Assembly (NCBI GenBank): GCA_033297205.1
Contig: MU859117.1
Location: 39,280-103,279 of the forward strand
Length of the DNA: 64,000 nucleotides
Direction: 5' to 3'
From: Pseudoneurospora amorphoporcata
Lineage: Eukaryota > Ascomycota > Sordariomycetes > Sordariales > Sordariaceae
Both the position numbers and the translations under genes were made by a program. The notes under the pieces are model-generated. The model saw only the letters and a list, made by a program, of their open reading frames with translations, was not told where the DNA came from and did not search any database. This document shows positions 55,391 through 64,000 of the stretch, one piece after another (positions within the stretch are counted from its first letter, which is position 1; every line of letters starts with the position of its first letter).

Positions 55391-56214
55391 GGTCGTCGAG
55401 GGAAGGCCAACAACGAGAATGATCGATAATTCAAAGTAGCTGATAAAATACGGTGAATATTCTTCATCGACGAGGGCTTATGTGTTTGTTGGGTTTCTGG
55501 GTGGCGTTGTACCAGGCGTAAAGCTAGGACAGTCCGTCGTTTAGGTTGTGATGTTGTGGAGGAAAGGTCGTGACACAAGTGAGTGAGGTCCGAGCTCCGA
55601 GCTCCAGCAGAGACCAAGAAGAAGAGTGGAGCTGACTAAGCAGAAAACAGCTGTCACGTGCTCTGACATTTCCTTATCGCTCACGGCGCGGCTGATCCTC
55701 GGACACGTGCAAGGATGGCTGCTGCCGGAGGCAACGCTCCAAGGCATCTGGCCCTGAAGTGCAGCCGTGCCAGGTGCGATGGTCATTAACCACAGCGATT
55801 CCAGGTGACCTTGCTGGTCCGATTTCCCGTTGCATCATAACCTAAGGTACGCGCGCCCGATAGGCAATCACATCAACCACAACCGAACATTCGAGTGCGT
55901 TCGCCATCGCGGTGTTCAGGCTGCGACTTAAAGCTCTCTTTCATTTGTTTCCTGCGTCTTCAATCTGATATCGATCCGTAAACCGCGACTCCAAGTCAAG
56001 ACAATCCGCCAGGCGGCCAAGTGATTTCTGGTTGGGGGATTATCAACCTGGTTGCGCCCCGCCAACATTTGGAGAGTCGTCATCGCCTACGAAACGCCCG
56101 ACGCCGTTCCCGGCCGGGATTCCTTCCACTCGACATCCCACGTCCCGAGTAGTCCACCTATTGTACAAACACACGCTCGCCGTCCCTATTATCGAATCTC
56201 TAGCAAGAAACAAC
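55391..56214. promoter_or_regulatory. Divergent promoter region between ten1 and snf7
   Basis: About 0.8 kb between two divergent starts; both promoters must lie here. No exon recognised. Confidence 0.5.
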
Positions 56215-57090
56215 ATGTCCGGAATCTGGGGCTGGTTTGGCGGCGGCTCGGCCGCGCAGAAACGCAAAGATAGCCCCAAGAATGCCATTCTCGGCCTGCG
56301 AACACAACTGGACATGCTCCAGAAGCGTGAGCGGCATCTACAGAACCAGATCGACGAACAGGATACCATAGCACGAAAGAACGTCAGCACGAACAAGACT
56401 GGTATGATGCCGCACCTGAGTGGCTTCCCGATGACTCTTTAGCCGATAAGAGAGCTAACGTCTGATTGACTCCAACAGCTGCGAAGCAGGCCTTGCGACG
56501 CAAAAAGGTCGCCGAAAGCACCCTCGAGACCACGTTGGGTCAGATCACCACCCTCGAGCAGCAAATAAATGCGATCGAGTCTGCCAACATCAACCGGGAG
56601 ACCCTGGCCGCCATGCAGGCAGCACGCGAGGCTATGGGCAAGATCCACGGCGAACTTACCCCCGAGAAGGTCGACGAGGAAATGTTAGTGTTGAACCATC
56701 CGGCTTCGGTGTTGCCAAATTTTGTCCCGATACTAATCAGCACTGTAGGGCGAAACTCCAAGAAGCGAACGATCTCAGCAACGAGATTGCCACAGCCATT
56801 ACCAGCGCCAACATCGGGCAACCGATCGACGAGGACGAGCTGGAGGACGAGCTCAATGCGCTCCAGCAAGAGGAGGTGGATTCAAAGCTGCACGAGACTG
56901 GTGGATCGATCCCTGTCCACGACAAGATCTCTCTTCCCGCAGCTGGAACCGGTGCACGTGAGTAATACACATCTGCCCCTATAACGGTGCTATGCTGACA
57001 CCCTTTCTAGTCAAGGGGAAAGAGAAGGCAGTTGTCGAGGACGACGAGGAAGAGGAGCTCAGAAAGCTGCAGGCCGAGATGGCCATATGA
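56215..57090 (+). CDS. snf7: ESCRT-III subunit Snf7 (Vps32/CHMP4)
   Basis: Polymerising subunit of ESCRT-III that drives vesicle budding into multivesicular bodies and other membrane scission. Exons 56215..56401, 56479..56683, 56749..56957 and 57011..57090 give 226 aa; introns are 77, 65, 55-range and 53 nt, with CTGAC or CTAAT branch sites. The N-terminus MSGIWGWFGGG is the hydrophobic anchor of Snf7/CHMP4. The basic helical core (AILGLRTQLDMLQKRERHLQNQI, then AAKQALRRKKVAE) and the acidic autoinhibitory half follow. The C-terminal EEELRKLQAEMAI is the MIM-type helix bound by Vps4 and Bro1-type partners. Length is close to yeast Snf7 (240 aa). Start context AACATGTCC. Confidence 0.95.
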
Positions 57091-60000
57091 GTCTGGCAAG
57101 CCTGCCTGGGCGTATATAGAAGAGGAGGCATGGAAAGAGGGATATACAGAGGATGCGACATATGCGCGTAGCATCATGTCGTTACCGCTTTCCGTTGTTG
57201 TGTCATTGGGCTTTATTATTGAGGAGTAGGAGCTGGTTACGGTCGCTCCGTGTTTGTTTGCCTCATATTTTTTTTCTCTCTCTCTTCTTTCTGATTCACT
57301 ACTCTGTCTCTTTAGAGTCTCGACTCATAAGACGAGCGGCGCTGGCGTTTCGGGAGGGATGATACGGTTTGGCATATGAGTAATTTTCATAAGAGGGGAA
57401 CAGGATTGGTTGGACTGGTTCATGTGGCAGGCACTGTGAATGAATTTAAGACATCGATCTATCCATCTATTAACTCCATCCCTCTCCAGGCCTTCTAGGT
57501 AAGCTATGTATGCGGCTACGACCAAAACCGGCAGCCAAGTTATTCCGATGCTATACAGCTCGGCCCCAAACGGTCTTGTGATCGATCCACTGACAAACAA
57601 TACGTAGGTATGCGGAACGTGGCTGTTAGTAATTCGCATTCGCAAAGTCATTTGTTGACTTGGACTTGGATATCCATCTTTTGTTGATCAAGACCCCCAA
57701 AATGCTCTAGGTATAGTCCAATCGAATACCCTCTGTTCTGTTCGCGTGCAACAAGCACAAGGATCAGTTCACATACTGTTTCTCGCTGGAGGGTTCTCGC
57801 TGGTGGCCGTGGTTCACGAAACGGGGGTTGGTCACACCGCCCTTTTTGGGCAACTTCTTCACCTGACCTTCTCTTGATCGCTTTCGGTATAGAGGACAGC
57901 TAGGTTCACCAAAAACATCCCGGACTCGTGGATTGGTGGCACGCATTTGCCAATCTCTTCCCCCCCCTCCCCCGGCCCCTTGTGTCGTGTGTTCCTGTGA
58001 GTGTGTGCAGTGGTTCCGTGGGAGAGCCTCAAAACCTGGGGTGCATTGGCTGGCTCATTGATTTCCCAGCCTCGCAAGTCGCAACAGCTTTCCCCTGTCG
58101 AGCACCAACCGATTGGAAAGCTGGAAGTGGATTCGGCGTGTTAAGGACCCGGCCGCAACGGCGGGGGGTTGGCTCGGCTGGTTAAAGAGTGACGCCGGGC
58201 GGCAAGTGAGCGCCGGGAGCTCTCCACTGACATGACCGTTGACCGCCCGATCACCGACCGAGGTCTGCAGTCTGTGAGCCGGTATCGATCATTCATGGGG
58301 GTGAAGAGACTTGAAGATGTGAGGAAACAGGAAATAAAAGGCCTATCCTGTAGACACTTGCCTGGGTAAAATAGTTGACCGTCGTTCAGTAATCCCGTCG
58401 TCTGTTTCTTTGCATGTTCTCGTTCGTAGCGGAAGAAGCGGTTTGCTGGCGGGGTAATTCAGGTACCCAATTGATCGCTAGTACCAGAATCCCACCGAAG
58501 CTTGTTGAATTGGTACCTGATTTTAGTGGACGCGCCGAGGGAACTTGGCATCTCCCCAGCCTTGCACAAACGCGGAACCCCCCATTCCCATTTCTCGGGC
58601 TTGCGGTTTTCACGGATAGAGGAGCTCCTGTCCATTTGTAAAGGCCAGTCTGGCTCTTTTTCGGCGTTTAGAGAGTCCGTACTTATGTACCTCTTCTGTA
58701 AGTCATTCGAATGTGGACAGAGTCGCACGTGGGAAAAAGGGGGTAGTGGGAAACGGGGCCGCGGATGACCGACGGGATTTGGCAGATGCCATCTTCTCGT
58801 CGTTTTGGTCAGGTACAACGACGCTCGAATTCGCTCTCTCTGGACGACGATGGGGCCGGCCCCCTTGTGCGTGCCCCAGGCTTCAGGGCAGGTACCGAGT
58901 GAACTTCCCAACTTCCACTTGTTAGCATTGGCGTGATGAACGGGGCCTTGTTAGCTCGGGACCTCGGATGCGGGGGCTCTTGCGTGGTTCTTGGCTGTTT
59001 GCCCAGCCTCGCTAGTTGTACCCGGCTACTGTCGAGGGTGTACCTTGATTGACCTCCCCAGCCAACCGCTCGGCTTCGGCAACCGGCGACATTGCTTCCT
59101 CGACTGTGATGCAATGCTACGGCAGGATTTTATTCGTACCCAATTCCCGTATGGCTTTTCCGAAGAAGCGGTTGAGGTGAAATTGGGCAGACAGCGCAAT
59201 TGGGCCGAACGTCTGGGCTTCTATGCAGCGAAAAGCACAGTCAGAGATTTCTACCCGCTTTTGTCCTCCCCGTCTTTGTGGCCGGGTGTTCACCCGATTT
59301 TTCGCATTTGAAAGTGTGATATTGATGGTACCTAGTGTGGCAGTGCTGGGCTGGGGAGCCATATGCCGCCGTCAGGGTCACGTCCGTTCTGCATTTCATC
59401 GCCAATCCCATCACAGCGATCTCCTAGCAACGACAATCTGTTCGGTGCCCACGTAGCCTGACAGGCCTGATCACCTCGAGCGTGTATGTACGCGGACACC
59501 TTGATTGACGGGATGCATCTGCAATCTTGCAGTCAGCGTATACGATCAGTAAAGAGTACAGGCACCTTGAAATTGTCGAGATGTCAATATCTTGCTGTCT
59601 TTGTTGTTGTCAATAAGCGCGGTGAGAATAACAAGCAGTGATCTATGCTCGCCAAGTTAGCAAAGTTCATCATGGTGCACCCACCCGTTGGCTTCATAGA
59701 GCGCTTTCATATAAAGGGTTGTAAAACAGTACCTACTTCAGACGACGTATACCCAATCCAGGAACAAGTCAAGCTCGTGTAACCTCTTCGAGAATAACCC
59801 AATGAGAAACATTGGCCGGCTCATCAGTGTCAGACCCAATGGCACCTGGATGTTTATGTTGTAGCCCAATGGACTAGATGCTGTCAGCCTCGCAGTTTGG
59901 TTGATTGATGAAGTGATGGGTATCTGATATCTCTTGCGAGACATTGACGCTTGGGTTCTGGACCTTTGTAAAACACACCAAAACATATAGAAAGCGGCGT

Positions 60001-61627
60001 CCCAAGCTTATATGTACCGGACAGGCGTCGTCCCTGCTGTTGCTATTGGTGATGCGGGTCTCGGATAGGCAGGCTGGATGTCTATTTTGAGATGACTTCA
60101 TCTTTTCGATAGCTCCCGTGTTGACCGTTGCCCATCAAGTCGGGCTTTTGGCGGCGGTTTCTTCCTCAGCTGATGAGGACGAGAATGATTTACCCCATCA
60201 TGAATCTACGACGCCAAACGGCGCCATCGTCCATCACCAACCAGCCCCTCAATATGGTAGCAGTTCTTTACTGGACTACTGGTACCGCCTGAGCGCCTGT
60301 ACCTGGGCCTTGTCCTTTCCTGGAGGTGATCCGGGTTACCCTCCTTCAAGCCCCTGCTGCTCAATTACAGTGTAGCTCGTCCCCCGTGCCATTGTGACGT
60401 GGCGCCACTGTGAAGCGCTTGGGCCAATGTTTGTAAGAGCAGTGACAAAGTGAAAGTCGCTTGTGCCGGAGGTGGGTTGTTCGTGGGTTGGTGTCTTGGG
60501 TGTCTTTGCTTGGGTGTTGATGGGTCAATTGCTGCAGAAAGAAGAGATCAGAGGGCGGCGGATCTCCTTTGATCCCAAGGCCGCAAGGCGGGCGATGAAT
60601 CCGATGCGGTGAGTGGTCAATGTGAGCGTTGGTGGAGATGTGGTGGGTCACTGCCCAATCTCAGGGCGGCGCCATCCAATCGCGCGGCAAGTTGCGAGTA
60701 ATATGATGGGGAGCCGTGACGATGGGGAACCCTTCCCAATTGGAAATACCCCATGTTGCAGCCGGGGTCGCAAAGGGAATTTGTTGACGACGTCGGTCCC
60801 TTCGGCCGCGGCGGTACATATGACCTACACAGCGACAGAAGCCCCAAAAAGGCCGGGGGAGTGAGGGCATCAGGGCACAAGAGCGGGACAAGAAGGGGGA
60901 AAGCTGTGGTTGTGACCTAGTTGTGTGGGCAGGTACCACTCATAATGTCGAGCCGGTGGTCCCATCCACAAAGTCCACAAAGGCCACAACATCCACAGTT
61001 CTGAGTCCATTCCTGCGAAACTCCAGTCGTGCCAAGCCCAGTCACTTTTTTTTCTCGAAACTTGCCCAAGGGTCCCTTTTCCACTTGCTAACTCCAAACA
61101 TCAACTCTCCTAGATCCCCTTTCCTAGGAGTTTCACCTGTAAAACCAAACGGCTCCGAGAGTCATACCCCCCCCCATCGCCGACCTGAAGACGCGTTACG
61201 ACTTACGAGGTGAATACAAACCCATTTTTTTTTTTTTTTCTCCCTCCGTCCTCACTCTCACTCTCCGTACGCCTTGTCGTTGTTCGCAATTAGCTCCCCC
61301 TAGCTCATTGCCCCGCGCCATTTGTTCATCCAGCCGAAGACTGGTGCCCCAGACTCACCTCTCCATCTCATCCTTTGTAACTTGACGAGCTTGATTCTGA
61401 TTCTGGCACCGTTTGCGCGGCCAAATACAGGACGTGACACCACACAGGCTGGCCATACTTGGCTTATACGACCGTCAACGACCAGATATTTAGACAGTTC
61501 CCCTTTTTTCCCGTTCCCACGCTGAGATCTTAAACGGAGGCCAAACACTGCCGTCCAAGGCCCCACCCGTATTTGCTCTTCGTTAGCTTTCTGCCGCCTT
61601 CCGATACCCCCGACGACACAGCTCTGC
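57091..61627. promoter_or_regulatory. Long intergenic region upstream of the repeat-rich giant gene
   Basis: About 4.5 kb, the longest gap in the window. It holds the Snf7 3' UTR at the left and the promoter and leader of the giant gene at the right. The last 600 bp is pyrimidine-rich with a T15 run at 61225-61239, suggesting a long leader, perhaps with introns. No coding exon recognised. Short frames such as about 57325-57651 (minus) look fortuitous. Confidence 0.45.
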
Positions 61628-64000
61628 ATGGCGGATAGTAAGAGCACACCTCAGGCCCTCTCCGTCGTGACTTCTTCCGACAAGGCACAATCTGAGGTGA
61701 CACAAAATGGTGTCAACCACCACGATGGTAAGTGCTGTTTACATGGTCGAGCTGCATCCAGAGCGTCTCAGTCATACTGATCGCTGCTATAGATGATGAC
61801 TTGAGCTCGCCCATGTCTGCCACCTCTCCAGGCTCTCCGGGAGCTTCTGCCGCCTCTAAGAACGCCAAGAAGAACGCCAAGAAGAGGGAAAAGGAGAAGG
61901 CGAAGAAGGCCGCTGCTAGGGCTCTGGCGTTGGCCGAGGCCGAATCTCAGGCCGAATCTCAACCCGTAACAGGGGACGAGGCTGCCCATGAGGAGCACGA
62001 GGATAGCGGCGCTCCTAACGACGCCGAAAAGAAGAAGAAAAAGAAGAAGAAGAAGTCCAAGTCCAAGACCAGCAAGGACCTCTCGAAATCTATCGCTTCT
62101 ATCCTAGGAGAGCAGCCTGCGCAAACAGAGGCCGCTGAGCAGACACCAGAGGTCAAGCCCGTCGTCGAGGAGCAGCAACAGCAAGAACAGCAACCCGAGG
62201 AGGTCAGCCAATCGAGCGAGCCCGCGCCGGAGCCTGAGGCCGTGGAAGTAAAGGAGGTCGAACAGCCCGTTGCCGAGGCCCAGGCCGATGAGTCCAAGCA
62301 CGAGGAAACCCCCGCGCCAGAATCGATTGAAGAGACAACGGCACCGACAACCGAGGAGGCTCCTGTGGCCGTCCCTGAACCCGTGAGCACCGAAGAGGAA
62401 GTTCCTTCCCAACCCGAGGAAGAGGTCGCCACCACTACAATAACCGCCCAAGATGAATCCACTCCGACATACGCCGACGTTGCTGAGTTGAAGGAGGGAG
62501 ACTCGCCTGCTCCCGAGGTTGTTATACCCGAGGCTACTGAGGTCACCCCAGAGCCCACCTCCGAAGTCATTCCCGAGACCGAGGAGGTCCTTGAAAGCGC
62601 CGAGCCAGTTGATACCAAGGTTGAGGTTTTCGAGGAGACCAAGGTGCCGGAAGTTGACAGCACTCCAGTTGAGAGTGTTGAGGCTTCTGAAGCCAAGACT
62701 GAGGTTAAGGAGGATGTCAAGGTCCCCGAGGTCCCCGTCCAAAGCAAGGGTGGCCTCTCTCACATTTTCTTCCATATTCCTGAGACGACAGAAGATGTGA
62801 AGGGGGCTGCTACCCCTGTCTCCGTTGAGAGTGTTGAGGCTTCTGAAGCCAAGACTGAGGTTAAGGAGGATGTCAAGGCCCCCGAGGTCCCCGTCCAAAG
62901 CAAGGGTGGCCTCTCTCACATTTTCTTCCATATTCCCGAGACGACAGAAGATGTGAAGGGGATCGCTACCCCTGTCTCCGTTGAGAGTGTTGAGGCTTCT
63001 GAAGCCAAGACTGAGGTCAAGGAGGATGTCAAGGCCCCCGAGGTTCCCATCCAAAGCAAGGGTGGCCTCTCTCACATTTTCTTCCATATTCCCGAGACGA
63101 CAGAAGATGTGAAGGGGACTGCTACCCCTGTCTCCGAAGAGATCGAGACTGTTTCCGAAGAGATTCAGGCTATCGACAAAGAGATCCAGGCTGTTGACGA
63201 AGAGATCGAGGCTTCTGTCGAGGAGACCACCGTTGAGGAGAAGACTGAAACCCCTGTTGTTGAGGATGTTGAGACCTCTGCTCCCGAGGAGAAGGCCGAG
63301 GCCCCCGTTGACGAGGAAGTCGAGGCTCCTGCTCCCGAGAAGTCCAACATCGAGGAGGAAAAGATCGAAGCACCTGCTGCTGAGGAGGTTAAGACCCCTG
63401 CTCCCGAAGAGAAGGTTGAGGCTCCTGCTGTCAAGGAAGTCGAGGCTCCTGTTTCTGAAGAGACGGCCGAAACCTCTTCTCCCGAAACCAGGACTGAAGC
63501 TCAGGAGGAGAAGCCTGAAACTCCCGCCAAGGAGGAGGAATCTGAAGCTCCCTCCGCTGAGGCCCCTGTTGAGCAGGAGGCTGAGGTACAGAAGGTCGAG
63601 GCCCCTGCTGCCGAGGAAAAGACTGAGGTTCCCGAAGAGAAGCCCGAGGCGCCTGTTGCCCAAGAGGAGACCGAGACTCAGGTCGAGGAATCTGTCGAAA
63701 GCGAGAAGCCTGTCGAAGCTGAGGAAGAGAACAAGGTGGAGGATGTCGAGGAAAAGTCCCTTGAGCCTGCTGCTGCCGAGAAGCCTGTCTCTGAAGACGT
63801 TACCGTTCCCAAGGCTAGTTCCGAAACCCCCGTCGTCGAGGAAGTCGAGGCTCCCGAGCAGGCCGCTGATGCTGGGGAGCCCAAGACTGTCGAGGAGCCT
63901 CAGGCCGTTGAGGAGACCCCCACTGTTGAGGAGCCTCAGGCCGTTGAGACCCCCACTGTTGAGAAGTCGAAGCCTGTTGAAGAGGCCCCCGCTGCTGAGG
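61628..64000 (+). CDS. Very long Glu/Pro/Val-rich repeat protein, 5' part, runs off the window
   Basis: Exons 61628..61727 and 61793..beyond 64000. The 65-nt intron has donor GTAAGT, branch ATACTGAT and acceptor ATAG. The start context is TGCATGGCGG. No stop appears in 2.2 kb, so at least 769 residues are encoded here. Order: a polar N-terminus, a Lys/Ala-rich helix (KNAKKNAKKREKEKAKKAAAR, about residues 57-78), a poly-Lys stretch, then a long acidic Glu/Pro/Val/Ala region with imperfect PAPEEKVEAP-type repeats. Three 52-residue repeats contain the only hydrophobic, ordered-looking motif (GGLSHIFFHIPETTEDVKG). It is likely an extended, disordered tether or scaffold. Giant involucrin-like proteins such as the Woronin-body tether leashin are one possibility, but I see nothing specific to leashin. 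Confidence 0.85.
62668..63135 (+). repeat. Three tandem 156-bp coding repeats
   Basis: Copies are 62668-62823, 62824-62979 and 62980-63135, each exactly 156 bp (52 codons) and differing by only a few bases. Each begins VESVEASEAKTEVKEDVK and contains SKGGLSHIFFHIPETTEDV, ending ATPVS. The near identity indicates recent duplication or homogenisation. The in-frame length preserves the protein. Confidence 0.97.

Noticed and set aside
62104..63663. 519-codon open frame on the minus strand opposite the giant repeat protein
   Set aside because: It is the antisense shadow of a Glu/Ala/Pro/Val-rich frame, whose codons rarely give stops on the other strand. The plus frame has a good start, an intron and in-frame repeats.
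61628..64000. Naming the giant protein as leashin (Woronin-body tether)
   Set aside because: Size and composition are compatible, but no leashin-specific motif is recognisable and the C-terminal part is outside the window.

Overview
This is nuclear DNA of a filamentous ascomycete, most likely Sordariaceae (Neurospora or Sordaria). Three things point there. The ornithine decarboxylase matches my memory of Neurospora crassa SPE-1 almost residue for residue, including a single 70-nt intron after the codons for FY. The introns are short (about 50-90 nt) with GT...CTGAC or CTAAC...YAG signals. A lone 5S rRNA gene of the dispersed Neurospora type lies between protein genes.

Layout from left to right: DHHC palmitoyltransferase PFA3 (-), tail-anchored E2 ubiquitin-conjugating enzyme of the UBE2J class (+), 5S rRNA (+), APC/C activator Cdh1 (-), PRPP synthetase PRS5-like subunit (-), ornithine decarboxylase spe-1 (-), mitochondrial presequence protease Cym1 (-), taxilin-family coiled-coil protein (+) followed by an inverted-repeat element, an unrecognised 507-aa protein (+), nitronate monooxygenase (+), NatB catalytic subunit Naa20 (-), an unrecognised 414-aa protein (+), a large M16C metalloprotease (-), ZW10/Dsl1-like tethering protein (+), ICE2 (-), tRNA-Gly(GCC) (+), a 154-aa three-exon protein (+), telomere-capping TEN1 (-), ESCRT-III Snf7 (+), and the 5' part of a very long Glu/Pro/Val-rich repeat protein (+) that runs off the right edge.

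The genes are independent housekeeping units, not a cluster, though several act in membrane traffic or on the ER and vacuole (PFA3, taxilin, ZW10, ICE2, Snf7, the tail-anchored E2). Intergenic spaces are about 0.5-4.5 kb. The longest gene-poor stretches are 10.5-13.3, 18.7-21.4, 50.4-53.1 and 57.1-61.6 kb.

Points that deserve attention: two genes made only of short exons (the 154-aa protein and TEN1); a 793-nt ATG-free leader above ornithine decarboxylase; a coatomer-binding-type Trp/acidic linker in the ZW10 protein; a possible signal-peptide isoform and a poly-Glu/His/Cys tail on the M16C protease; a 419-bp inverted repeat behind the taxilin gene; three exact-length 156-bp repeats in the giant protein; and an 84-nt poly(A) run. 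All homology calls come from recognising motifs by eye. No searches were run.
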